A DNA stretch of 64,000 nt from Melastoma dodecandrum. Taxonomy: Eukaryota; Streptophyta; Magnoliopsida; Myrtales; Melastomataceae. Within the stretch, counting starts at the first letter, position 1, and every line of letters begins with the position of its first letter. Made by a program: the position numbers and the translations under genes. A model generated the notes under the pieces. It was not told where the DNA came from and did no database searches. It saw nothing but the letters and a program-made list of their open reading frames with translations. This document shows, piece after piece, positions 1 through 10,839 of this stretch. The DNA is taken from contig JARUPY010000539.1 of NCBI GenBank assembly GCA_029817715.1, forward strand, positions 6,485,501 through 6,549,500, given 5' to 3'.

Positions 1-61
1 GAACGACACCGGCGGGACCGGCACGTTGTTGGTACCACTGGAAAGCGCCAAGAGTCGTCAT
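1..61 (-). CDS. Antisense PMD protein of the Tat element, N-terminal fragment
   Basis: The minus strand has an ATG at 61-59 followed by an open frame that leaves the window. Its first residues (MTTLGAF, then QQRAGPAG) align with the start of the antisense plant-mobile-domain protein in element A (MSTFESF, then NQRAGPAG, from 10840). Position and orientation also match: close to the 3' LTR and reading towards pol. Only 20 codons are visible, so the call rests on that alignment and on context. Confidence 0.6.
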   Translation of the reverse strand, partial: MTTLGAFQWYQQRAGPAGVV

Positions 62-242
62 CGGAGTTTGCTTTGGAAAGAAGTTAGGGTTTCAAGAAGA
101 ACCGAGGTTTCTTGGAGAGAAAAGATTTTGAGACGTAGGGCGTAAGTGAAAGGAGGGAAAACGAAACGCTTCTTTTAAACCCAAAAATCTGACAACTGTG
201 CTCAGGCGACGAAAAGTCGCCTAAGCAAAAGAGGGAGGCTTA

Positions 243-1166
243 TGTTGACACGATAGGATATTCTGGGCCTGTGTTAAGTCTACAGCCCACATTGGAACGA
301 AGGCCTTAGCTAAGTCTATAGCCCGTTGACTGCGCCGAATCCCAAGTCCGTAACAGCCTAAGTCTACGCCCTTTTTTAGAAATACGAGTGTGAGCTAAGT
401 CTTTAACTCACCTGAACACGTCCCACGCACGATCTCATCGAGTGGAGGTTAGGAGAAAAACAAACTCCGAGATCCCTGGAGAGAGGTTAAGATCATGCCA
501 CGATTTAAGGGATTTTTTGAGGACGTGTGGAGCGTGCAAAGACTTACAGAATTTAGTATAAAAGGGAGAGTAGATTCTACTTAGAAAACTCACGATCAAT
601 CAGCCAAACACAAGCTTTGCATTGCTCGTCACCCTTAGTTTAGTAGATACCTCGGCCTGGGTTTATTGGGTCATCCTTCCAACAGCGGAGTGAGCAACCG
701 TAGCTCCGTTGATCAACCTTTCGCCAGCACTCCCATCGTCGAGGCGAGCAGCCGTAGTCTCGACACTCAACTTCCACCATCACCTCCACCGTCGGGACGA
801 GCAACCGTAGTTCCGACGATCATCCTCCACCTGCATTCCCGCCACTAAGAGCACTGTACCGAGTCTACAGCGTCAGCAGTGACGTCAGCACCAGGCCTGC
901 GTTTCGCGACAACGAGTCTACAGCGTCAGCAGTGACGTCAGCTCCAGTCGCACCTCCAGCAGCAAGTCTACAGCGCCTCCATCATCCGTACCACCATTTT
1001 TCCTTCATTTTTTATGGCTGTAAGCGTTCGTTTACTTTTGTAAAACTTTGAATTTGTAACAGCCTTGTCCTTTATCATTGAAATTCATCTTTCTGGCGAC
1101 CACATACAATTCCCTGTGAGTCCAATTGCCAAATATTTCCGACGTGGTCCGTTTCCTACGCGAACA
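243..1166 (+). repeat. 3' LTR of the Tat element at the window start
   Basis: The LTR is bounded by TG...CA. It has a U3 with several AAGTCTAC-type motifs (about 280-370), a TATA box TATAAAAG at 557-564, and an R/U5 part with GAGTCTACAGCGTCAGCAG-type repeats (about 860-970). It ends with the block CCAAATATTTCCGACGTGGTC shared by all related LTRs here. It is about 80 bp shorter than the LTR at 55485, mainly in the repeat-rich middle. Confidence 0.85.
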
Positions 1167-2330
1167 ATATCACACCCAAGATTTGTTTTAAGGATCCGGT
1201 GGTGGGCCATCCCATTCTTCTGATTCGGGTGGTGGGGCATGGTTTGCTTTTATCAGATGATCAGATTTAGATTCTCTGGAATGGAAGAAACATTTCATAT
1301 TATATTTTGGCCCAGGGAAAGGAGGGAAGCGCGTGGATCTTTATAATTATATGCAATATATATATATGTATGTATTTTGGAATTTGGTTTGTGGAGTTGG
1401 AGGAAATTGTTAGGAAATAGAGGGTTCTGCGTCATCTTCTTTGATGTGCTCCTGAGTTAATCAAGCTATACTCGAATGATTTTCATGGTTGAATGGATTC
1501 GTCGCTTTCAGGGTGGATGTTGAAGGAAAGCACGTGCATGGCGGTCTCACACGTTGAATACTCATTGGCCAAAAACACCCGCGTCTCCTCATTTGGGTTT
1601 TATTGATTTTTTGTTCTCTAGAAGGCCATCATTGTTATTGCATATGCCCTAGTACTTGTTTGTAGTAAGGAGAAAACGAGAAAGAAAGAGATATATATAT
1701 AGAGAGAGAGAGAGAGAGACCTTTACCGACCACCTCGTTGGGCACATGGGAAGAACTCAGGCCCTCCCTAACCTTCCATCCCCCCCGACTTTTCCTTATT
1801 CGTACTTGGCTTCAGCATCTTACAATCAAATTCTCATCTATATACGGCGCTGTGACTGTGTGAGGAGGAAAGTCTTCAGTTGCTCTGGATTGAGGCGTCG
1901 GTCGGGAAAGATTCGAAATGCACCACGTGGCATTCTCGGTGCTCTTTTCTCCGGGATCGAGCCATCCATACGGTTCGTAATGTTTATACGGGAGAGTCAG
2001 CCGAGGTTGCGGTGCTAAAATTTGTCTTTTGTTTCTCTCTTTCCTCGATCTGCCGAACCCGAACATTGCTTTCCATGCCAAGAGAAGGGAAGTAGTGGAT
2101 GGGCGCGCTGTAACTCCGACGTATCGATTTTTTATGGGGAGTAGGAAAAGGAAAAAAAAATGTAGGTTGTTTAAGTTAGCAGCCGCTTGCCTACTTGTTA
2201 CCAATCAATCGGGATGACTAATTAAAACCCAATTTTCATGTGCATTATATAACTAAACAGTGCAAAATTCAGACTTTGCGGTATACAAGTCGACCGACGG
2301 ACGGACCATGTTCGTGTCCGAATGGAATTC
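1167..2330. other. Intergenic; upstream region of the LBD gene
   Basis: I see no convincing gene here. It contains an (AT)n-(AG)n microsatellite at about 1690-1720. The short open frames have no recognisable product. Confidence 0.5.
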
Positions 2331-2340
2331 TATATAAATA
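2331..2340 (+). promoter_or_regulatory. TATA box of the LBD gene
   Basis: TATATAAATA lies about 100 bp before the chosen start codon at 2442, a normal plant spacing for a core promoter with a short leader. It also supports the ATG at 2442 over an in-frame ATG at 2322 that precedes the TATA box. Confidence 0.6.
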
Positions 2341-2441
2341 CGCAATTACCTCTCCACTGCTTACTCTCCATATTATCCCCCATCACGAATTTGTCTCCCT
2401 CTCCCACTTTGTTCCCATTTCTCCACCAAATCCCTTCTTTT

Positions 2442-3243
2442 ATGGAATACAAACTAGCGAAGACTCCATCGGCAACATCTCCTACCACATCCCTTCCCGG
2501 GTTCTCCCCTCATCATGATGACCCCAACAACTACTCCCCGCCGATGATCCTGACCCCATGTGCCGCCTGCAAGATCCTACGCCGGAGGTGCGTCGACAAG
2601 TGCGTCCTCGCCCCTTACTTCCCCCCGACCGACCCTTTTAAGTTCGCCATCGCTCATCGGGTGTTCGGAGCCAGCAACATCATCAAGTTCTTACAGGTAG
2701 GCAGGCTTAAGCAAAAGCAGCTTGTGGGTTTTCAACTTGATCGGAACAGCCATGATTGTCAAAAGTATAGCCATGATTTGTTGTAGAATATCTCCAAAAG
2801 AAAAGAAATTCTCTAAAGTTTGTGCCGAGGGTCCATTACGTATAGTATTTCCTTAGTTGGCTCTTGTAACGTGGACTAGTTCCTTTGTTTTTATTATATA
2901 CTTTCAGGACCTTCCAGAGTCGCACAGGGCGGACGCCGTGAGCAGCATGGTTTACGAGGCGAATGCGAGGATGCGAGACCCAGTCTACGGCTGCGCGGGC
3001 GCCATATGCCAGCTCCAGAAACAAGTGACGGAGCTCCAGGAGCAGCTGGCTCGGGCTCAAGCCGAGCTCGTCCAGCACGCCAATTACCTAGCGCTCGTAC
3101 CGTTGTCATCGCGGTTCCATGCTCCCCCCGACGAGGGAGACTTCCGCCAGAGGTTCGAGGTCGACGAGGGCGGCATGTTCAGGGACGGGTGCAGCCTGAG
3201 CTCGGCAGAGTGGCGGGAATCAGACTGGTCGATGACGGCATAA
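2442..3243 (+). CDS. LOB-domain transcription factor, class I, LBD1/LBD11-like
   Basis: Two coding exons, 2442-2696 and 2908-3243, joined by a phase-0 GT-AG intron, give 196 residues. The first exon holds the zinc-binding block CX2CX6CX3C (CAACKILRRRCVDKC) and the GAS block ending in HRVFGASNIIKFLQ. The second begins DLPESHRADAV and holds the VYGCAGAI motif and a leucine zipper spaced LX6LX3LX6L, which defines class I LBD proteins. These are plant-specific nuclear DNA-binding factors in lateral-organ and vascular development. The intron after KFLQ is at the position typical of the family. The N-terminal extension rich in P, S and T and the sequence of the domain resemble Arabidopsis LBD1/LBD11. 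The frame is intact. Confidence 0.93.
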
Positions 3244-4411
3244 GGTGGAGAGAGAATTCATTTTAGGTGAATATGGGAGGCGATCCGAAGAAGGGACCAA
3301 TCGAAGGTTGTGTAATAAACATAAAATACAAAATGCATATATACATTTATATCTCTTACAAAATCATGGAGTCGAAAATCTGAACCATTTCTGGATGTTA
3401 TCGTCAAACTAAGAATTTGACCCACTAAAGAAACGATTCCGATAACAAAATGATATGGGCCAGAAAGAAATGATTGGTTGACCTCAAGTCGAGGTTACTC
3501 ATGATTAATCATCAAACATAAGCTTCAAACAAGTCCAATCCTCGATTTTTTAACTCATAATGACACGCCCCTTAACCTTATTATTACATTGTGTTTGTTG
3601 ACTATGATCATCCGGGGAGACCAAACCCTTGGAAAACTCATGCCGCTTTGTCTGAAACCGAAGACATGGATGTGTTTTCTTCTTCCTCACACCAGACAGG
3701 GACGTTGAAAGTAACATTTTGAAGTTGCTTATTTACTTTTAATTTATCTTCCTTTGAAGTTGCCCGCCACAGTTCCACAAGGTCACGCCTACGAAAACGA
3801 ATTCGACACACGAACCCGAGATTCGTAGTTTTAGTTCGCCGGTGGGGCCGCGCGGGGGTTGTCGATTTGGTACGATTTCGAAAAAAATACTCGGGACGTC
3901 GGTAGACGAATGTCTTGTTCGTGCCAAAACAGGAGGGACATTATTCAAACTTTGGGAAAAATAGTAAACAACCGTTCTCGTCACCTACTCGATAGAATTT
4001 TAGTGTCATAAAAAAAAAGTAATTGAAAGGGAAAATGAAATAAAATAGTAAGTGGTGGAGGGAAGAAAGAGTAAAAAAGATAGAGAATAAAGGAGCTGCC
4101 AAATAGGAAACGATCGATTATAATAATAATAAGAAGAAGAAGAAGAAATAAGAAAAGGGTGGAATTTTTTGGGGAGTGGGGGGATTTTATTCTTTCAAAC
4201 GTTATGATTACCTCATGCTTACGTTGATATGACGACAACAAAAGAAAATTCATTTGGGCTTACGTTTAAGCGGATACTAAGTAGCGATTCCCACAACGGA
4301 CGATAAACCCAAAACAGAAATCAGGACACAGACATAGCAAAGCAGCAAAGAAACAACAAGAAGATCGACCCATCGCACGATGAAAACAAGCAATTGCAAT
4401 CACGAGAGTGT
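3244..4411. other. Intergenic between two convergent genes
   Basis: This lies between the 3' ends of the LBD gene and the IQD gene. It is purine-rich and low in complexity around 4020-4150. I recognise no gene or repeat family in it. Confidence 0.5.
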
Positions 4412-6232
4412 CTACACGACAAGTCCCTTGATGATGCTGATGTTGCTGTCTACCTTGGGAGGCCCCAAAAGTCTCCTTGTACCGACACCGCTGCCGCCCG
4501 GCGAACAAGGGAAGGACAATCGCTTCCTAGCCGAGCCAACCGATGGCTTGCCCGCCTGCATTGTTGTTGTCTCGTCATTGTGGAAGGACCTTAGCAGGCT
4601 GGGTACTCGTGACTTGGCCTTCGCGGACATTGTCGGGGCCATGTAGCTGGGGATGGTCGGGGTGCTCGTTAGGCTCTCGTCGTCCCTCACCGAAGATGAC
4701 CCCGTGATGCTGTGCCTCCTTACCATCATCTCGGACTGCACGCTGAACAGGCTCCTAGAGTCATTGGAAGTGGGAGTCGAGGGGGAGTAATGTTGGGAGT
4801 GTGCCCGTGTTGGCTTTGCCGCAGTTGATGAAGGCTTCTTGAGGTTGTGCCGGGATGAATTTGATCGGTCTATTTGTCCAAAGGATGTTGCAGAGGTCAG
4901 TCCGTCGCTCTTCAGGGAAACTTGATCGTAGGCCTTGCTGATGGTGGTGGTGGGTCTGGTCTCCCAAGGCTGTGACACTGTGCACCGCTCCAACCAACTC
5001 CAGCCCCATTGAGGATTGTTTGGGTCCATGAACAAAGGATTGTGGATTTGGAGTTCTTCCAAGTTTTCTACCATCAAGATGAACTGCACAAATTAACCTA
5101 GAAATATTATAACTTGTTGAAGAATGCGAGCCATGAAGGATGTTGAATCGCATTGCACCTGATGAGAGAATGCATAGGTTAATGCCCTTTCCCGTCTAAT
5201 GGCCGCTTCCTGCTTTGAATGGAAGTTTGCTTCCATCTGTTCCTTCGAATGTGCACTGTCATTCCAGCTTCCTGCAAGCTGTTTACCGAAATGATGCAGT
5301 TTTCAGGACAGCATGCTCGAAATATAGCCACAAAGTCTGAGAGAAATACGTGGCACACCCTAAGCTTCTCGACCTCTTTCTCCTGCTTATGCTGGAATTG
5401 CCGCAGAATAGTCTGGTTTTCTTCAGACATCCGTATCCTTCTCGCTCGCACCTTTGATTGCAACCTCGAGAGGGTCTGCATGCATCTCAATGTCGAAGCA
5501 GCTTGTCTCTTGACAGATTGACCTCCGATGAATGTCTTCAACCTCACAAGCCCTCTCAATGCCCGTAAAGCTCTCCTCGCCTGAAAATATCAGTCTTTGT
5601 AACACAGCCAACAATGACATTTTTCCCCACCATCACACCAGCCACATGATGAATTGGCTGATGTAGCCTACGAGTCTAAATTCTTATGGGGAAAGAATAG
5701 AGCAAAGCATACCATGTACCCTCGGAAGACGGTTTGGATCTTGATGGCGGCTATCTCCTCCTTGGATTTTCCAGAGTAACCTGCAACAGAGGTGAGGCGA
5801 ATGACCTCCACAGCAGCCTGAGCAGCTGCGATCGCTGCCTCTGCAGCAGCGGCGGTAGCAAGGACCTCCGAGTAGGCATGATTGCTCTGCTCCTCCTCAA
5901 CCTGCACCAACTAGTGATTCTCCACAAGAGGAGGCAGAGGTTGTTGCAGTGGCAATGCAGCAGGCAGGATTTCGACGTCCCCTGGCATAAGAATGTCATC
6001 CAAGGCGCCCCTCGAGCTTTTTCCGAACCATTTCCTCTTGGATTTAAACCGTTTCTGGAAAACCAAAAACCCAAAACCTCATCTAAATTACAAAACAATG
6101 CCAGAAGCAGCGAATTCCAAATCCCAGTACATCACCCAAGAACAATCAAAGGTGAACCTTATCCTTCTTCTCGGAGGAGTCGAAGGACAGCGCCCTCTTC
6201 ACCACCGAAAACCAACCTCCTCGTTTCCCCAT
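4412..6232 (-). CDS. IQ67-domain (IQD) calmodulin-binding protein, with an in-frame stop
   Basis: Five exons on the minus strand: 6232-6158, 6054-5713, 5580-5359, 5278-5159 and 5083-4412, with GT-AG introns in phase 0. Exon 1 encodes the classic IQD start MGKRGGWFSVVKRAL. Exons 2-3 hold the IQ67 region (AAIKIQTVFRGYM joined to ARRALRALRGLVRLK), with the family's conserved intron inside it. The last exon has NPLFMDPNNPQWGWSWLER and the DUF4005-like SYMAPTMSAKAKSR. IQD proteins bind calmodulin and associate with microtubules and membranes. Two oddities: codon 5913-5911 in exon 2 is TAG (after VENH, before LVQVEEEQ), and the last exon stays open only from an acceptor 16 bp upstream of the apparently ancestral one. 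It is either a decaying gene or carries sequence errors. Family call is firm; integrity is not. Confidence 0.88.
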
Positions 6233-9200
6233 TCGTCCAGAGGGAACAACTGCTCAATCGAATCAAAAGAGCACCCCCATAATCACCACACAGACGAAAC
6301 ACAGAACCAACCCCCCCCCCTCCAAACAACATTTTATCAATGGAAATTCAGACAAACTCACCTCAATTCACGACAACATGCGACAGATCTCGGCCCTCGC
6401 TCTCTGACACTAACCTCTCCAGTCACCTCTCAAACTCGGGTGACCCAGTAAACGAAACACAGACCCAGAAAGGGTAACATCAGGGGTCGCATTCCTAGCA
6501 AGTTGGTGGGAGAAAGGACGGATCTTTGAAGGGAAGGGGTGGGGAGCTGCAAACGGGTCTTTGCAGTGGTAACGAAGGAATGCAACAGCAACTAAACCGC
6601 CTGCTACTTTGTTCTGAAGTGGCTTGTTTCTTTTTTATAATAGAATTAATATTATTTCTCAAGTGGATTTCATAGACGTGTCTTCGATTTGATGCTGGGA
6701 ATTCCTTCATACTAATACAAAAAAAGAAAAACTTTACATCGTACAGGGAGGAACATACAATAAGACATCCAATTTTCAGTAAATGCTAAGCTTGAGATAT
6801 AGATGAGAGGTGGCAGCAAAATGTCCCGGGGGTTGGTCACATTTAAGACATCACAAGCTGTGCTGTCTGCCGGACGTCATTCCCCTCTTTCGGGCCCTTT
6901 TTAACATCATTGCTTTGCCGGCCATCATCATCATCACTCCTTCACGTGCAGGCCGTGGAGATAATTACAATCCAAGGCCGCATTTAGGGTTTATCCCATC
7001 ACTAACCACGAGAGCGTGATTAAAATATATTTAAAGCTTTATTTAGGGTTTATAATTTAATTTGAGAAAAAATATATTAAACGTGGTGCTGACAACGTTA
7101 ATTGTCGTATCAACGTTACGCAGTACTCCGTTAGTGTCTAGCGCTAACATAGAATATAATAAAGATAACGGCTCATTGTCAGGATGTAAGATGATATTTT
7201 TCAAATGTTACGCTATATTGGAAAAAAATATCAAAGTTTATGATATATTTGATAATTTATTATGGGAAAAAATAGATTAAACGTGGAGTTGGCGGCGTTA
7301 ATTGCCATGTTAGCGCCACGTAGGACTCTGTTAGCGGAGACGACTAACGGATGATATAATTGAGATAACGGTCCAACGTTGTGATGTAAGAAGATATTTT
7401 TTAAATATTAGGTTAAATCGAAAAAATGTCGAAGTTTAGGATATATATATATATATATATGAGTATTTGGCCTTCCGAATATGATCTAACCTTCTTGTAA
7501 TGATCTAACATAAGCAACGCAGGCGGGTTGGTTCCTCTGTCGTCGCTGCTAAGCTCTTAACAAAAATAGGAGCAACCGAAATCACCTCCTGACTCTTCTT
7601 CTCTTCAATCCGGTACCAAGACCTCTATTCTATCTGCTGGTCAGAGCCAGTCTCAATATCTGTATCTGCAGGCAGAGATCTAACTAGCAGTAAGCTCATT
7701 CCCGGTAAGTTGGTCTGGTGTCTATTCTTCGCTCTTAGCCTTTTCAAATTAGAATTAGAAAGATAGGTTAGCCTTGTTCAGCTTGCAAGGCAAAGAAAAA
7801 TAAATTGTTATAAAAGAAATTTCCCTTTGTAGAGTTTTTCGGATCCTTACTCTTTATTTTTCGGTATGCCGCTCCTTTTCAATAAACTCGTCATCAACCT
7901 TCGTTTCCTCCTCATCCATCTCATTAAGATCACTCTCACGTCTTTGATATCCCTTAATGTAAATATCCATACATTCTGCCTCCAACCACAAAGTTACCAA
8001 CTCACTAAATTTTGCATCAATAAGGATTTTAATTAGACCTTTAGCTAAATTCTTCCGAGGTTTAGGACGGATTCAGGTTGAGGGAAGATTTGGGTTAACG
8101 AGAATGGAAGACATTGGTTTTTAAGAGATTGGGGTGGCTAATTTACGCGTCGAGTTGAAATCTAATTTTTATAACTTTTAATAAAGTAGAATTTCGGGAA
8201 GAAAATGGAAATAATATAAACGGCGTTAAATATCATAATGATGCCACGTTGGTGTCAAACAGGTGTGTGTTAGTAGTCTCGACTGACGAAAGAGATCAAA
8301 TTTAATGACCCAATGTATGGTTAGTTATTGAAAAAATAAACCAATTACAAAATATGATTAACAATTTGGCCATTTAGTAATCAAGAACGGATCCGAGCAT
8401 CATAAGCCCATTTACAAAGCAATAAAAGGACGCCACGTGTAAAAAGCATAAATCTTCAGGTAACAACGCCATCACTCAGAAGATAATAACACGTCGTTGT
8501 TTTATGGTAAAATATATGTTTATGGTCTCAGTTTTGAGCCAATTTTTTGTTTTACTATTATTTTAGTTTGTTATATAATTTTGTCACTGATTTTCGCTTT
8601 CATATTAATTTTTGTTAATAGTGGAGCTCTAACCTCCCATTCATTCGCATAATAAATCACTTTACTCGTGGTAAAGACCTTTCAATAGAGCAATCATTCG
8701 ACATTCATTAATTTTATGTATTTTTTACTGCATCAGTAACTATCGTCCAGCTCCGGCTTCCAACTCACTTGATCTCACCTTGGAAATTTTAAAATAAATA
8801 ATATGAGAGGTTTTAATATTATTTATTTTTTTTTTAATTTTTGTGTATCTTAAGGCTTATTTGGCATTCGCATGCCAAAATTCACGATTGACCAAACTCA
8901 AAATAAAAATAAAAGTTTGTGATAAAATTATATGACAAACAATATTAATGACAAAATATGAAGTTGACTCAAAATTGTGGCAATAATCAATATTTTGCCT
9001 AGTTTTATTGCTTTTTTTTTCAAATTAATTTTCCTCTACTGTCAACCGGGACCCACTAATTAAACGAATAAACAGACGTTAGCAAATGAACTCCACTCCT
9101 CGACGGCGGCATTGCCAATCAATCTCATTAGAAAAATGAATAGATAGAACCTTCCATTAATGTCGCTTTTCCCCCTTTCGGGCTTTTGTCTTTCTAACAA

Positions 9201-9459
9201 CGTAGTCCAAGTCCTCGCCGGCTTCTCTAGAAGAGGAGGAGGACTACTCCGGGACTTGTATTAGACAAAAACGACACATCATGTACAGTGACTTGGCCTT
9301 GTAATAAAATTCTTCCATTCAATGTCCATCTAGAAGAAACCCCCCGTCTTGTGCTACATTTTCCACGCCCATGTGTAATATATACAAAATCCTCATCCCT
9401 CCGAATCATTCCCCCCACCCACCAAATTACCGACCATCTCCCACTTCGACGATCTCAGG
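6233..9459. other. Long intergenic region, AT-rich
   Basis: Apart from the tandem repeat at about 7055-7440 and a short (AT)n run at 7441-7460, I see no gene, RNA gene or complete mobile element. The open frames are short and unlike known proteins. Confidence 0.45.
7055..7440. repeat. Two diverged tandem copies of a ~200 bp repeat
   Basis: Segments starting at about 7063 (GAGAAAAAATATATTAAACGTGG) and 7265 (GGGAAAAAATAGATTAAACG) align over about 200 bp. The shared order is an ATTAAACGTGG block, a GCGTTAATTG block, a CGTTAG block, then GATAACGG and GATGTAAGA. They look like a noncoding dispersed repeat present as a dimer. I cannot assign a family. Confidence 0.6.
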
Positions 9460-9663
9460 ATGTCCATTTCCAAGGCGACTGACCAGGATCCATCGCGATT
9501 CGTGGCAGACGACGACGATGCGGAGGAAGTGCTCTCTCTTTGTGACATGCCCCTTTTCGGGGATGCAGATGTTTATTCCTTCTCCTCATCCTCGGACGTC
9601 TCAGTTTCGTCATCCGTCGACGAGTTCTTTGAATTCTCACCGGCGTATGATGGGAATTCTCCC

Positions 9664-10642
9664 TGTTCGCGCACGAAACGGATCACGTCGGAAATATTTG
9701 GCAATGGACTCACAGTAATTGTATTGTGGTCGCCAGTAAGAAGATGTACAATTTTATTGAAATTAAATACAAGTCTTACAATCTTAATGAGTAAAGGAAA
9801 CAGGGCTTACAGCCATTGAAAAACGGAAAACAAGTGCAAGTTTTGACAACGTCGTGGAAATCCGTGACGGTGGGGAACTTGTAACGAAGGCCTTGGAAGC
9901 TCGCTCCGTCGGTGGTGGTTGCTGGCGGGAGGCTGTGACGAAGGCCCTACGAGCTCACTCCGTCGGTGGTGTCGCTGGCGGGGGGATGACGGCAAAGGCC
10001 CTACGAGCTCACTCTGCTGGTGGAAAGGGGGGTTGACCGATGAACCGGGTCAAGGTGTCTAATTTCCTAAGGTTGACGAACAAACTTCAGTGTTTTGGCT
10101 GGGTGTATTCGTACCCTGTTTTGGAAAATCCCTCTGCTATTTATAGAGGATTTGTACGCGTAACAGATAAATCTTTTATAGATGGTGTTACAGATCGTGA
10201 TCCCTAATGTCGTGGGAGTGTCTCAACAACCCCCTTGTTATATGGGATCACGTTCCTGGATATTTAAGATCAGTTACGATCTTTAGCAAACGTGATTAAA
10301 AATGAATAAATTTATTCCAACCTCGTCGACTTGACCGACCTGTACGGACTGCGATCGACTTGGTCGACTTTATCCAGGATTCCGTCGATTCGACTCTACT
10401 AGTAGACCTAACTACTGTTAAGTCATCTTGATTGGCTTTGATCACCATGTTCCTTCATCGTGAGTCGACTTAGTCGACCCCGTTTATTAGTCGACCTAGT
10501 CGACTTTGTCATAAATCGACCTAGTCGATTTCATCGTGAGTCGGCCTAGACGATTACGTCTTGGGCCGGCTCGGAGTATTACTTGAGGGAGTACTGGGTT
10601 CCTGTTCTAAACCCAGGCCCAAAATTAATTGCCATGTCAACA
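9664..10642 (-). repeat. 3' LTR of element A
   Basis: 979 bp, identical by eye to 21571-22549 except for one base. On the minus strand U3 starts at 10642. It carries six GTCGAC palindromes (10325, 10363, 10464, 10473, 10490, 10499) and a TATA box read CTATAAATAG on the minus strand near 10137-10148. Three diverged repeats of an ACGAAGGCC...GCTC...TCGGTGG unit follow at about 9880-10020. Confidence 0.95.
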
Positions 10643-10658
10643 TAAGCCCCCCTTTTTA
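10643..10658 (-). other. Polypurine tract of element A
   Basis: On the minus strand the purine run AAAAAGGGGGGCTTA abuts the U3 start of the 3' LTR. It is the expected primer for plus-strand DNA synthesis. The same tract is present at 231-242 and 31024 in related elements. Confidence 0.8.
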
Positions 10659-10697
10659 TGCTGGGTTGGCTATGCCGACTCAGCAAAAATCATACCC

Positions 10698-10706
10698 TAT
10701 ATAAAG
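10698..10706 (+). promoter_or_regulatory. TATA box of the antisense PMD gene
   Basis: TATATAAAG on the plus strand, about 55 bp inside the element from the 3' LTR and 134 bp before the ATG at 10840. Position, strand and spacing fit a private promoter for the antisense gene. I have no expression evidence. Confidence 0.55.
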
Positions 10707-10839
10707 GAGAATCGTCGTCCTTTTCCCGCACTTTCCTTCCTTGCTCAACACTTCTCCATCTTCTCCAAGAAACCAGAAACCCTCATTTCTGAGAAAACTC
10801 TTCGTCTCCCTCCTTAAAAATCCTCCGATCCCTGAAAAG

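Larger units (their letters stand above)
1..1166 (+). mobile_element. 3' end of a Tat-type Ty3/gypsy retrotransposon
   Basis: The window opens inside an LTR retrotransposon in plus orientation. A purine-rich tract ending GAGGGAGGCTTA (231-242) lies directly before an LTR that starts TGTTGACA at 243 and ends CGAACA at 1166. The same tract-to-LTR junction, as its reverse complement, is found at 10643 in the complete element of this window, which fixes this as the 3' end. The LTR sequence is closely related to the one at 55485-56491. No target duplication can be checked because the 5' end is outside the window. The minus strand of bases 1-61 encodes the start of the antisense PMD gene. Confidence 0.85.

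Noticed and set aside
1656..2217. Overlapping short open frames upstream of the LBD gene on both strands
   Set aside because: They overlap each other, have no recognisable domain and lie before the TATA box of the LBD gene; chance frames.
2836..3109. Minus-strand frames opposite the second LBD exon
   Set aside because: Shadows of a GC-rich coding exon; the plus-strand LOB protein explains the sequence.
9840..10030. Open frames inside LTR A (for example 9854-10036, repeated at 21761-21943)
   Set aside because: They are duplicated only because the LTR is; made of internal LTR repeats, with no sign of a protein.
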